Assembly (NCBI GenBank): GCA_029245245.1
Contig: JAQWPT010000034.1
Coordinates: 62,001 to 126,000, forward strand
DNA from: Phycisphaerales bacterium
GTDB lineage: Bacteria > Planctomycetota > Phycisphaerae > Phycisphaerales > SM1A02
Direction of reading: 5' to 3'
Length of the DNA stretch: 64,000 bases
The notes below the pieces were generated by a model. That model was given only the letters and a program-made list of their open reading frames with translations, was not told the DNA's origin and did not search any database. Numbering within the stretch: the first letter of the stretch is position 1; each line of letters begins with the position of its first letter. Shown here one piece after another: positions 49,496 through 59,022 of the stretch. The translations under genes and the position numbers were made by a program.

Positions 49496-49804
49496 ATGAA
49501 GATCAACATCATTACACGACACGCCGACATCACACCTTCCATCGAGGAATACGTGACGAAGAAGGCTGAACGACTCCCACGGTACTTCGACCAGATCGAT
49601 TCCATCGAAGTAGTGATCGACAAGATCCACAACGACTACCAGGTCGAGGTGATCTGCGCCATCGAACACGGCGATCCAATCATCGCCCGCTCGGAATCAC
49701 AAGACATGTATGCCTGCATCGATCTCTGCATGGACCGCGCGGTCCGCCAGTTGACGGATCACAAGAGCAGGCTTCGCGATCGCAAGCACAATCCAGGAAG
49801 CTGA
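49496..49804 (+). CDS. hpf: Short ribosome hibernation promoting factor
   Basis: The 102-residue product has the HPF/RaiA fold: 'KINIITRHADITPSIEEYV', then 'KKAERLPRYFDQIDSIEVVI', and the basic C-terminal helix 'AVRQLTDHKSRLRDRKHNPG'. The length is that of the short HPF class without the C-terminal dimerisation domain. It binds the decoding centre of resting ribosomes. It sits before a PTS EIIA gene, the same neighbourhood as hpf-ptsN next to rpoN in proteobacteria, but rpoN is not here. Confidence 0.93.
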   Translation: MKINIITRHADITPSIEEYVTKKAERLPRYFDQIDSIEVVIDKIHNDYQVEVICAIEHGDPIIARSESQDMYACIDLCMDRAVRQLTDHKSRLRDRKHNPGS

Positions 49805-49815
49805 AAGAACGACCC

Positions 49816-50292
49816 ATGAACCTGCTCGACATCGTCATCAAGGACGCAATCAACACCGATCTCCAGTCCACCGATCGTGAAGGCACACTGCTGGAAATGC
49901 TGACCCTCCTGGTCAGTAGCGGCACCGTGTCCGAGGATCTCAAGGGCGAGTTCCACAAGGCCATCATCAAGCGCGAGAAACGAGGCTCCACTGGTTTCGG
50001 CCATGGTGTCGCGGTTCCACACATCAAGCACGAAGCCATCAAGACGATGGCCGTGGCTATCGGCGTGTCGAAGTCCGGCATCGATTTCAACGCTCTTGAT
50101 GGCAATCCTGTGCACAGCATCTTCCTTCTGCTGAGTCCGGAGAACCAGCCGAACGAGCACCTGGAGGCGATGGAGGCGATCTTCGGGAACCTCAGCCAGG
50201 AGACGTTCAGGCGGTTCCTGCTGCAGGCCAACTCCCCCGAGGAGGTGCTTGTGCTCCTTGGCGAAGCCGATACCAGCCAGATCGACTCCTGA
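49816..50292 (+). CDS. ptsN: PTS EIIA-Ntr-like regulatory protein
   Basis: The 158-residue protein belongs to the fructose/mannitol-type EIIA family. The phosphorylatable His69 lies in 'GHGVAVPHIKH', preceded by 'REKRGSTGFG', the EIIA-Ntr arrangement. No membrane EIIC/EIIB gene is present, so the role is probably regulatory. It lies 11 bp after hpf. HPr follows 69 bp downstream, after a 9-bp hairpin that could set the ratio of the two products. Confidence 0.92.
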   Translation: MNLLDIVIKDAINTDLQSTDREGTLLEMLTLLVSSGTVSEDLKGEFHKAIIKREKRGSTGFGHGVAVPHIKHEAIKTMAVAIGVSKSGIDFNALDGNPVHSIFLLLSPENQPNEHLEAMEAIFGNLSQETFRRFLLQANSPEEVLVLLGEADTSQIDS

Positions 50293-50313
50293 TCCAGCCC
50301 CCCCGACCTTCAC

Positions 50314-50335
50314 GGCACCTGCTGCTGCAGGTGCC
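50314..50335 (+). terminator. 9-bp hairpin between ptsN and the HPr gene (terminator or attenuator)
   Basis: GGCACCTGC (50314-50322) pairs perfectly with GCAGGTGCC (50327-50335) over a TGCT loop. The downstream TTGCCCGTTTC is only modestly T-rich. It could end the DUF502-hpf-ptsN message, partly attenuate HPr expression, or protect a processed 3' end. Confidence 0.6.
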
Positions 50336-50361
50336 TTGCCCGTTTCGGTTGGAACCAGTCC

Positions 50362-50637
50362 ATGTCCTCATCCGCCACTGTCACCATCGTCAACCGACTC
50401 GGGATGCACGCGCGCCCGGCGATGATCCTGGCGGAGACCGCGCAGGAGTTCAATGCAGACATCACCATCCGCCGCATGGACCAGGACAACGTGGTCGATG
50501 CCAAGTCGATCATGCAGTTGATGATGCTGGCCGCGACCAAGGGCACGGCACTCGAGATCAAGGCAACGGGGTCCGATGCGGATTCCTCCGTCGATCGACT
50601 GGTTGCCTTGATCAAGAACGGGTTCAACGAGGAGTAG
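50362..50637 (+). CDS. Phosphocarrier protein HPr
   Basis: The 91-residue protein has the phosphorylatable His16 in 'NRLGMHARPAMI' and a regulatory-type Ser49 in 'VVDAKSIMQLMMLAATKG'. The latter is the site used by HPr kinase in bacteria that have one. The fold and length are normal. Enzyme I and HprK are not in the window. With the EIIA-Ntr-like protein upstream it forms part of a regulatory phosphorelay rather than a sugar importer. The 3' end overlaps the convergent gpsA by 14 bp. Confidence 0.95.
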   Translation: MSSSATVTIVNRLGMHARPAMILAETAQEFNADITIRRMDQDNVVDAKSIMQLMMLAATKGTALEIKATGSDADSSVDRLVALIKNGFNEE

Positions 50638-51697
50638 TCTCTCCGCCCCCGAAGAAGGGTGGATGATGCAGGCCGAGTTCCTCGGCCTTGAGATCGCGAT
50701 CCATCAACCGATCGATGGCCTCCCGAGGTGCCATTCCCTCGAACAGGATCAGGCTCACGGCCCGGGTGATCGGCATCTCGATGCCGATGCGGCCAGCCAG
50801 TTCCGCCACGGCACGAGCCGTGGCCACACCCTCGACGACGGAATCCGATCGTGCGGTGAACTCCTCAAGTGTCTCTCCCCTGCCAATCGCCTCGCCACAG
50901 GTACGATTCCGTCCGTGGGGGCTGAAGCAGGTCGTGGCAAGGTCACCGACTCCGGCGATGCCGAAGAATGTCTCGAGCCTGGCTCCCATCGCCTGGCCAA
51001 GCCGTGCAATCTCCGCCAGACCACGTGCCAGCAGCATCGACTTGGCATTGTCACCAATGCCAAGTCCATCAATCATTCCCGCCGCAAGAGCGATGATGTT
51101 CTTGGTGGCCCCTGCGATCTCGACGCCCACCGGATCATCGAGCGTGTAGGTTCGAATCCAGGGCACGTTCAACAGGTCCTGCACGATGTGGGCGCACGCG
51201 TCGGAGTTGGACGCGGAGATCAGTGCCGCGGGCAACCGCGCCGCCAACTCCGTCGCGATGGTCGGCCCGGAGAGCACGACAAGGTCCGATCGCTGACCGA
51301 GCACCGACTCCGCAAGTTCACCCAGAACTTCCGTTGGCCGAAGCAGCGTGCCGTTCTCCACGCCCTTGGCCGTGCTCACCAGTGGCGTGCCGGGGAGGCA
51401 GGCCGGCAGGAGCTTCGTCCAGGTAGAGCGAATGAACTGGGTCGGGATGGCATTGATCGCCACCGTGGCACCTGCGAAGGCTTCCTCGGGATCGGTGGTC
51501 AACTGCACCGCGTCGGGCAGGCGGAACCCTGGCAGACGGGCTGGAATCGCCCGCTCTTCCTTCAGTTGCTGGACGATTTCGGTGCGTGGTCCCCACATGG
51601 TCACCGCAGCTCCCCGGCTCACGATTGCATCGGCCATCACGAGGCCCATCTGGCCGGTACCGATCATCGCCACGTGGTGCTTGGTTGGCTGGGTCAT
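50624..51697 (-). CDS. gpsA: Glycerol-3-phosphate dehydrogenase [NAD(P)+]
   Basis: The 357-residue protein has a Rossmann GxGxxG in 'AMIGTGQMGLVMADAI', 'VSTAKGVENGT', and 'VVLSGPTIATELA' (GpsA SGPsfA region). The catalytic Lys is in 'EIAGATKNIIALAAG', and 'AGVGDLATTCFSPHGRN' follows. It makes glycerol-3-phosphate for phospholipids. The start at 51697 has AGGA nine bases upstream; the longer frame upstream is unsupported. It diverges from the P-type ATPase gene. Confidence 0.95.
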   Translation of the reverse strand: MTQPTKHHVAMIGTGQMGLVMADAIVSRGAAVTMWGPRTEIVQQLKEERAIPARLPGFRLPDAVQLTTDPEEAFAGATVAINAIPTQFIRSTWTKLLPACLPGTPLVSTAKGVENGTLLRPTEVLGELAESVLGQRSDLVVLSGPTIATELAARLPAALISASNSDACAHIVQDLLNVPWIRTYTLDDPVGVEIAGATKNIIALAAGMIDGLGIGDNAKSMLLARGLAEIARLGQAMGARLETFFGIAGVGDLATTCFSPHGRNRTCGEAIGRGETLEEFTARSDSVVEGVATARAVAELAGRIGIEMPITRAVSLILFEGMAPREAIDRLMDRDLKAEELGLHHPPFFGGGETTPR

Positions 51698-51814
51698 GGG
51701 AAGTGATCCTGAGATGGCATTGGAGCCGATCCCGTGTTCCACCGCAATCCAAGGACTTGCGAACCCCAGGGGCTGCTGGAGCGTAGCAATCCGGTGCCCC
51801 ATCCGGGAGGGGGC

Positions 51815-51820
51815 TATACT
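51815..51820 (+). promoter_or_regulatory. Candidate -10 element of the P-type ATPase gene
   Basis: TATACT lies 47 bp before the ATG and matches TATAAT at five of six positions. No convincing -35 is found 16-18 bp upstream. No +1 hairpin follows, unlike several other promoters in this window. Confidence 0.35.
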
Positions 51821-51867
51821 GCGTCCCTTTCACGGCATGCAGACTCAGGGATTCCGCGGAGCCACCC

Positions 51868-53901
51868 ATGTCCGAGACGACCGGCCTCGAAGCAGCATCA
51901 ATCAAACCCAGTGCCCTTGCCGATGAGCAGGGGCTCAATGCCATCGGGCTTGAACGTCGATTGCTGATCGCCATGAGCGGCGGCGTCTTTCTGGCCGCCT
52001 CGTGGATCGGAAGCCTTCTGGGCTCCAATGAACTTGTCTCGCAGTTCCCCGCCGCCATCGGCTCGATCATCCTGGTGATCCCCCTGCTCGTGGGAGCCTG
52101 GGGCGAGGTCACCCGCGGCCGCCCATCGAGTGATTCCCTGGCGTCCCTCGCCGTGCTCGCAGCCATGTCGTCCGAGATGTACCTTGCCGCCGGCTTCCTC
52201 GCGCTCTTCCTCTGGATGGCGAACCTGATCCTGAGCCGGACGGCCTGGGGTGCCCAGCGTGCGATCCGCGAACTCGTCGACCTGACCCCGGACATCGCCC
52301 GACTCCTGGGGACCGACGGATCCGAACAGGACGTCCACCTCTCCAAGTTGACCATCGGAAGCATCGTTCGCGTTCGTCCCGGCGAGAACCTCCCCGTCGA
52401 TGGACGGATCGTCTCGGGGCAAAGCGACATCAACCAGGCGTCACTGACCGGTGAAGCCGTGCCCATCGAGGTCTCGACTGGAAGCGAGGTCTACGCCGGC
52501 ACGGCCAACCTCACCGGACAGATCGACATCGAGGTGACGGCAGTTGCCGGAGAAACGACGATCGGCAAGGTGGAATCACTGATCCGCGAAGCCGAATCAT
52601 CCAAGACACAGCGACAGGAGTTCATCGAGCAGCTCGCCTCCTACTACTTCTGGGTGGTTCTCATGGTTGCCGCCCTGGTGTGGTTCTTCACTACGCGAAG
52701 TACCGACGAGGCGATTCAGGACCAGGCGGCCGTCCGCGCGATCATCGTGCTTGTCGTCACCTGCCCCGGTGGCCTGCTGATCTCCCACCCCACCGCCATG
52801 GTTGCCGCGTTCGCGGCATCAGCCCGGCTGGGCATCATGATCAAGCAGACACGGACCCTCGAGGCCGCGGCCGACATCGACACCGTGATCATGGACAAGA
52901 CCGGAACGCTGACCACCGGCCGATTCGAGGTCAGTCGACTCGCACCCGTCGATGGCATCGGTGGTGCCGATCTGCTCCAGGCTGCTGCCGATGGTGAGCA
53001 GTCATCGAACCACCCGCTGGCCCGCTCCATCATGGACACTGCGGACAAGGCCCGCATCGAACCAAGTTCCATCGACTCCTACGAGGAACACCACGGCCGT
53101 GGCGTCATCGCCCGGACTCCCAACGGCACCATCCATGTCGGACGCAGCACCTGGCTCCGGGAACTCAATCCCGATATCGAGGTCCACCTCGCCGAAGTCG
53201 AGGAGAAGATCGGCGGCATGTCCGGTGTGCACGTGATGCGTGACAACACGTACCTCGGCGCCGTCGGGCTCGAGGACAAGCTGCGACGCAACGCCATCAC
53301 CGCCGTGGAGGAAATGCGGGAGATCGGCTGTCGGCGCATCTGCATCTTCACAGGTGACCGCCTCTCAGTGGCCAAACGCGTCGGCCAGGCCGTGGGCGTG
53401 GACTCCATCGAGGCCGAATGCCTTCCAGAGGAAAAACACGAAGAACTCAAGTACCTCATCAAGAAGGGGCACCGCACCCTGGTCGTCGGCGACGGCATCA
53501 ACGACGGCCCCATCCTCGCAACCGCAGATGTCGGCGTTGCCATGGGCCTCTCTGGATCCGACATCGCGACGAACTCCGCCGGTGTCGCCCTGATGAACGA
53601 CGACCTGCGACACGTACCCTTCCTGCTGCAACTGGCCCGCCGTACCCGCCGGGTGATCAGCCAGAACATTTCGATGTCGCTGATCCTCGCCGTGGTCGGA
53701 CTGGCGTTGGCCGCCACCGGCACGATCCTCACCCTGTGGGTGGCCCCGTTCTACTACGCACTGGGCTACGTCATCGTCATTGCCAACAGCCTGCGGCTGG
53801 TGCGATTCGGCGAGGACTATTCGGAGCAGGAACAGTCGAGGCAACGTGTGGAAGCGGATGAAATCAACAGGCCGAGACGGCGTGCCGCCTCGATCGCCTG
53901 A
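51868..53901 (+). CDS. P1B-like heavy-metal P-type ATPase with CPG in place of CPC
   Basis: The 677-residue product has four or five membrane helices before the actuator domain and two at the C-terminus. The actuator has 'INQASLTGEAVPIEV'. The phosphorylated Asp343 is in 'VIMDKTGTLTTG'. 'SSNHPLARSI' is the His-Pro nucleotide-binding motif of P1B pumps. The hinge motif is 'GDGINDGPILATADVGVAMG'. The metal-site helix reads 'VTCPGGLLISHPTAM' (Cys299-Pro-Gly), whereas copper/zinc pumps have CPC and others SPC or TPC. There is no N-terminal CxxC metal domain. Export of a metal across the inner membrane is likely, but the ion cannot be predicted. Its neighbours give no clue. Confidence 0.9.
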   Translation: MSETTGLEAASIKPSALADEQGLNAIGLERRLLIAMSGGVFLAASWIGSLLGSNELVSQFPAAIGSIILVIPLLVGAWGEVTRGRPSSDSLASLAVLAAMSSEMYLAAGFLALFLWMANLILSRTAWGAQRAIRELVDLTPDIARLLGTDGSEQDVHLSKLTIGSIVRVRPGENLPVDGRIVSGQSDINQASLTGEAVPIEVSTGSEVYAGTANLTGQIDIEVTAVAGETTIGKVESLIREAESSKTQRQEFIEQLASYYFWVVLMVAALVWFFTTRSTDEAIQDQAAVRAIIVLVVTCPGGLLISHPTAMVAAFAASARLGIMIKQTRTLEAAADIDTVIMDKTGTLTTGRFEVSRLAPVDGIGGADLLQAAADGEQSSNHPLARSIMDTADKARIEPSSIDSYEEHHGRGVIARTPNGTIHVGRSTWLRELNPDIEVHLAEVEEKIGGMSGVHVMRDNTYLGAVGLEDKLRRNAITAVEEMREIGCRRICIFTGDRLSVAKRVGQAVGVDSIEAECLPEEKHEELKYLIKKGHRTLVVGDGINDGPILATADVGVAMGLSGSDIATNSAGVALMNDDLRHVPFLLQLARRTRRVISQNISMSLILAVVGLALAATGTILTLWVAPFYYALGYVIVIANSLRLVRFGEDYSEQEQSRQRVEADEINRPRRRAASIA

Positions 53902-53937
53902 TCCGGTTCATTCCAGGTCGATCGAACTCAAGGTGAA

Positions 53938-55014
<1,077 letters not shown>

Positions 55015-55126
55015 AGGTCGTCAGCTCCTTGCATGGGCGATCCGTAAGGGCATTCTAGCCGACTCGACCGCGTCGGACCGATTCAACCCCCCACTCCACC
55101 GACAGGGGCCCGTACCATGGGTGATC

Positions 55127-56263
55127 ATGCCCTCCCCGGTGTCCAATAAGAAAGTCCTTGTCGCCATGTCCGGCGGTGTTGACTCCTCCGTCGCGGCTGC
55201 CCTGCTGCTCCAGGAAGATCTTGAAGTCATCGGCTGTTTCATGCGTCTGGGGTCCCCGGGTGAAACCCTGGACACGCCGATCGCCCAGGCCACCGGGCCC
55301 TCCGGCAAGCCCCTTCGCATCGGCAAGCAGGGCTGCTGCTCGATCAACGATGCCGAGGATGCACGCCGCGTCGCAGGACGGCTCGACGTTCCGTTCTACG
55401 TCTGCAACTTCAAGAAGGATTTCGGACGAATCATCGACTACTTCGTCGACGAGTACAACGCCGGTCGGACGCCCAACCCATGCGTGCGATGCAACGACTG
55501 GCTGAAATTCGGACGACTCCACGACTACGCCGGCCAACTCGGCGCCGGATCGGTCGCCTCGGGACACCATGCCCGCATCGAGCAACGCGGCGGTCGGTCC
55601 CGACTCTGCATGGGCCATGATGCCGGCAAGGATCAGAGTTACGTGCTCTTCGGCGCCCCGATCGAACAACTGGATCACATGCGATTTCCGGTCGGCGAGT
55701 TCACCAAGGACGAGGTTCGGAACAAGGCGAAGGAACTCGGACTCCCGGTGCACTCCAAGCCCGACTCGCAGGAGATCTGCTTCGTACCGGACAACGATTA
55801 CGCGGGCCTCGTCGAACGCTCCACTCCCGATGCGGTCGAAGAAGGTGACATCGTCGATCTCGACGGAAACGTCATCGGAACGCATCCCGGACACCAGCAC
55901 TACACCATCGGCCAGCGCCGCGGCATCGGCGTCGCCCTGAGCCACCCCCTCTACGTCCTGAACAAGAACGCAGAGACCAACCAGATCACCGTGGGCGGCA
56001 AGGAGTTGCTCCAGTCCACCGGGTGCACCGCACGCGAAGCGAACTGGCACGAGGAAGCGACCACGGCATTCCGCCCCTGCACGGCGAAGATCCGCTACAA
56101 CGCCGAACCGATCCCGGCTCGTGTGCGATCCACTGCGAAAGGCGATCTCGAAGTGCGATTCGAATCACCACAGGAATCGGTCGCCCCCGGCCAGGCCGTC
56201 GTCTGCTACCAGGAAGACATGGTCATCTGCGGCGGCTGGATCCACCAACCCCTGGAAGACTGA
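55127..56263 (+). CDS. mnmA: tRNA-specific 2-thiouridylase
   Basis: The 378-residue protein thiolates U34 of tRNA-Lys, -Glu and -Gln. The PP-loop is 'VAMSGGVDSSVAAALL' and the first catalytic Cys is in 'TPNPCVRCNDWLKFG'. 'ASGHHARI', 'GKDQSYVLFGAP' and the second Cys in 'DSQEICFVPDNDY' follow. The C-terminal barrel has 'HPGHQHYTIGQRRGIG'. Between the PP-loop and 'GCCSINDAEDARRVAG' there is an extra ~20-residue segment rich in Gly, Thr and Pro, compared with E. coli MnmA. The start gives MPSPVSNKK. The stop overlaps the next ATG by one base (TGATG). Confidence 0.95.
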   Translation: MPSPVSNKKVLVAMSGGVDSSVAAALLLQEDLEVIGCFMRLGSPGETLDTPIAQATGPSGKPLRIGKQGCCSINDAEDARRVAGRLDVPFYVCNFKKDFGRIIDYFVDEYNAGRTPNPCVRCNDWLKFGRLHDYAGQLGAGSVASGHHARIEQRGGRSRLCMGHDAGKDQSYVLFGAPIEQLDHMRFPVGEFTKDEVRNKAKELGLPVHSKPDSQEICFVPDNDYAGLVERSTPDAVEEGDIVDLDGNVIGTHPGHQHYTIGQRRGIGVALSHPLYVLNKNAETNQITVGGKELLQSTGCTAREANWHEEATTAFRPCTAKIRYNAEPIPARVRSTAKGDLEVRFESPQESVAPGQAVVCYQEDMVICGGWIHQPLED

Positions 56264-57813
56264 TGCCTCCGCTCACCGCCTCGAACATGGTTGCCACAAG
56301 CCAGCCCGACGCCGTGCGGGTCGGCGTGGACATCCTCGCCCGTGGCGGCAATGCCATGGATGCGGCGATCGCCACCGCCATGGCCCTCACCGTCGTCGAG
56401 CCCTGTTCAAACGGCATCGGATCCGATGCCTTCGCGCTGGCCTGGATGGATGGTGCACTGCACGGACTCAATGCCTCGGGCCGATCCCCCGCCGCGTGGC
56501 CCGATGACATCTACGGTGACCGGGACCACATGCCGGTGCTGGGTTGGGAAGCCGTGACGGTGCCCGGCGCCGTGTCCGGCTGGGTTGCGCTCTGCGAACG
56601 TTTCGGAACCATGGACCTGCCGACCCTGGCCGAGGGAGCGATTCGACTGGCCCGCGAGGGATACGTGGTGACTCCGTTGACTGCGGCCTCGTGGGCGAGA
56701 TCCGCCAAACGATTTCACGACTTCCCGTCGTGGCGGAACACCTTCACGGCAGGTGGGAGAACCCCCGAGGAAGGCGAACGGTTCTTCAGCCCGGACCATG
56801 CCGAGACCCTGGCCTCCATCGCGGAGACGGGAGGAGAATCCTTCTACCGCGGCGCATTGGGCGAGCGCATCGCCGCCGATGCCCGGGCCCATGGCGCTTC
56901 CCTGAACGAACAGGATCTCGCCAACCACGCCCCCCAGTGGTGTGAGCCACTGCATGCCCCCTCGGGTGATCACCTGCTGCATGAACTTCCCCCCAATGGA
57001 CAGGGCCTGGTCGCGCTGGTGGCCGCCGGAATCCTGGATCGAATCGGACACCGCACCAACGATCTTTTCGATCCGCTGACACTGCACCTCCAGATCGAGG
57101 CGATGAAATGCGCCTTCCGCGACATCAAGGCCGTGGTCGGCGACCCCTCAGCCATGACCGTCGACCCCGCATCGCTCCTGGAGCCGGAACACCTCGATGC
57201 TCATGCCTCGGCGATCGACCCGGACGCAGCCCGTGATCCGGGACACGTCGTGGTATCCGACGCATCGACCGTCTACCTGTCGTGCGCCGACGCCCATGGC
57301 AACATGGTGTCGTTCATCCAATCCAACTACATGGGATTCGGATCGGGAGTGGTGGTCCCCGGAACCGGCATCGCACTGCAGAACCGTGGCGCCGGATTCG
57401 TACTGGCCGACGGACACCCCAATCGAGCCGGTGGCGGCAAGCGCCCCTACCACACGATCATCCCCGGTTTCGCAACCCGTGATGGCGCCCCGGAGATCTC
57501 CTTCGGCGTCATGGGCGGACACATGCAGCCACAGGGACATGTCCAGGTGCTCTGGCGAATGCTCGAACTGGGCCAGGATCCACAAGCGGCGCTGGATGCA
57601 CCTCGATGGCGAATCGCCCAGGGCCGACGCGTCCACCTTGAGCCCGGGTTTCCGCCTCAAACCATCGAGGCACTGGCGGCCCGGGGCCACGAACTGGAAC
57701 TGGCCGAAACCAGGTCCGTCGCCTTCGGTGGTGGACAGGTCATTCGTCGAGAAAAAGATGCCTGCATCGGTGGCAGCGACCCCCGCAGGGACGGATGCGT
57801 CGGAGTGTGCTGA
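56263..57813 (+). CDS. Gamma-glutamyltransferase-family protein (cytoplasmic form)
   Basis: The 516-residue Ntn-hydrolase begins 'MVATSQPDAVRVGVDILARG', then 'GGNAMDAAIATAMALTVVEP' and 'GIGSDAFAL'. The likely nucleophile Thr is in 'VSDASTVYLSCADAHGNMVS', where autoproteolysis would split large and small chains. 'SFGVMGGHMQPQGHVQVL' ends the pattern. No signal peptide is present, unlike periplasmic GGT, so the substrate may be a cytoplasmic gamma-glutamyl or acylated compound. Its start overlaps the mnmA stop (TGATG). Acyltransfer specificity is unknown. Confidence 0.9.
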   Translation: MPPLTASNMVATSQPDAVRVGVDILARGGNAMDAAIATAMALTVVEPCSNGIGSDAFALAWMDGALHGLNASGRSPAAWPDDIYGDRDHMPVLGWEAVTVPGAVSGWVALCERFGTMDLPTLAEGAIRLAREGYVVTPLTAASWARSAKRFHDFPSWRNTFTAGGRTPEEGERFFSPDHAETLASIAETGGESFYRGALGERIAADARAHGASLNEQDLANHAPQWCEPLHAPSGDHLLHELPPNGQGLVALVAAGILDRIGHRTNDLFDPLTLHLQIEAMKCAFRDIKAVVGDPSAMTVDPASLLEPEHLDAHASAIDPDAARDPGHVVVSDASTVYLSCADAHGNMVSFIQSNYMGFGSGVVVPGTGIALQNRGAGFVLADGHPNRAGGGKRPYHTIIPGFATRDGAPEISFGVMGGHMQPQGHVQVLWRMLELGQDPQAALDAPRWRIAQGRRVHLEPGFPPQTIEALAARGHELELAETRSVAFGGGQVIRREKDACIGGSDPRRDGCVGVC

Positions 57814-57834
57814 GAAGTCGCTACGCTGTGGACG

Positions 57835-58830
57835 ATGTTGATCTACGCGGGAATCGATGAAGCAGGATACGGACCGATGCTCGGTCCGCTCACCATCGGC
57901 TGCTCCATCTTCTCCATGCAGGACCATGATGCGGCGACAGGCGCCCCCGATCTCTGGTCGCGACTTGATCACGCGGTGTGCCGCGGCCGGCGGGACCGTG
58001 GCGGACGGCTGGCCGTCGACGATTCCAAGAAACTCAAGGGTGCCAAGGGAGGACGACGCCACCCCCTGCATCACCTTGAGCGTGGCGTGCTCGCATTCCT
58101 CGGAGCCACCGAGGATGCGGCGGACTGGCTTGGCGCACTGGATGACATCGATGTCCTTTCAAAACTCGGCGCCTCCGTGCCCGATCATGCCTGGTACCAG
58201 GGATGCACCTCGCTTCCACTGGGCGAGGACCGTGGACTGCTGGGCATCGCCTCCGCCCGGCTGAAACGGTCCATGGCCGAAGCCGGCGTATCCTGCCGAC
58301 GCCTGTCCTGTGAACTCATCGATGCGGATGCATTCAACCATGAGGTCGGGCGCACGGGGAACAAGGCCAGCGTCAACTTCGAGGCCGTGCTCCGCCGGGT
58401 CCAGGAACTGCGGACGGAATTCCGTGACCACGACCTGCATGTCGTGATCGATCGCCAAGGTGGCCGGACCCGCTACCGGCAGGACCTCCAGTACGCATGG
58501 CCCGATGACATGATCCAGGTGCTCGACGAGGATCCCCGTCTCTGCCGGTACCGACTCCGCACCAGCGGCTCCCACGACGGCGCCGGATGCTCCATCACCT
58601 TCGCACAGGGTGGAGAGGATCGACACCTTCCCATCGCGCTGGCTTCGATGACCGCCAAGTACTGCCGTGAACTACTGATGATCCGAATGAATACCTACTT
58701 CACGACTGCCTGCCCGGGCCTGGACCCCACAGCCGGCTACGTGCAGGATGCGAGGCGGTACCTGCAGGACATCGACGGCATCATCCAGGAACGTAATATC
58801 AACCGGGATCAACTGATCCGTTCCTGTTGA
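57835..58830 (+). CDS. RNase HII-like protein with large internal insertion
   Basis: The 331-residue product begins with the RNase HII motif 'YAGIDEAGYGPMLGPLTIG' (Asp8-Glu9). It has 'VDDSKKLKG', a third acidic strand 'LHVVIDRQGGRTRY', then 'ALASMTAKYCRELLM' and 'LDPTAGYVQDARRYL', matching the AASxxAKxxRD and GYGTxxH-region order of RNase HII. Typical RnhB is ~200 residues. Here about 110-130 residues are inserted between the second and third motifs, and Arg-Glu replaces Arg-Asp in the fourth. It probably still cleaves RNA in RNA/DNA hybrids, but a changed substrate is possible. It follows the GGT-like gene by 21 bp. Confidence 0.75.
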   Translation: MLIYAGIDEAGYGPMLGPLTIGCSIFSMQDHDAATGAPDLWSRLDHAVCRGRRDRGGRLAVDDSKKLKGAKGGRRHPLHHLERGVLAFLGATEDAADWLGALDDIDVLSKLGASVPDHAWYQGCTSLPLGEDRGLLGIASARLKRSMAEAGVSCRRLSCELIDADAFNHEVGRTGNKASVNFEAVLRRVQELRTEFRDHDLHVVIDRQGGRTRYRQDLQYAWPDDMIQVLDEDPRLCRYRLRTSGSHDGAGCSITFAQGGEDRHLPIALASMTAKYCRELLMIRMNTYFTTACPGLDPTAGYVQDARRYLQDIDGIIQERNINRDQLIRSC

Positions 58831-58847
58831 TCTCGCTGTATTTATCA

Positions 58848-58875
58848 TTGACAGCGGTCAATTGGTCGATAGAAT
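58848..58875 (+). promoter_or_regulatory. fusA promoter (sigma-70 type) with 8-bp hairpin close to +1
   Basis: Perfect TTGACA (58848-58853), 16-bp spacer, TAGAAT (58870-58875). Predicted +1 is near 58882. The perfect stem-loop GCCGAAAT-actg-ATTTCGGC starts seven bases later. The 16-bp spacer is shared with the topA and tRNA-Asp promoters. Confidence 0.75.
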
Positions 58876-58974
58876 CCCGTGCTACAAAGCCGAAATACTG
58901 ATTTCGGCCACAGTCACATCACGGCGAACTCGAGGGGGTACACCCCCCCTGACGAACCTGCAAGGAGGATTTCC

Positions 58975-59022
58975 ATGCAGATCGAAGATGACGAGATCGT
59001 CCGGCCCACCTGCGGTACTTGA
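58975..59022 (+). CDS. Possible 15-residue leader peptide upstream of fusA
   Basis: ATG at 58975 is preceded by AAGGAGG (58962-58968) at an optimal distance, the best ribosome-binding site in the window. The product would be MQIEDDEIVRPTCGT, stopping at TGA 59020-59022. The stop lies at the base of the first of three stacked hairpins. The +1 frame stays open from here to 59083 (VLDSLRESAQAEAG..., ending RWVT), so a +1 shift or a one-base sequencing error would give a ~36-residue peptide. No regulatory codon run is obvious. Confidence 0.4.
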   Translation: MQIEDDEIVRPTCGT

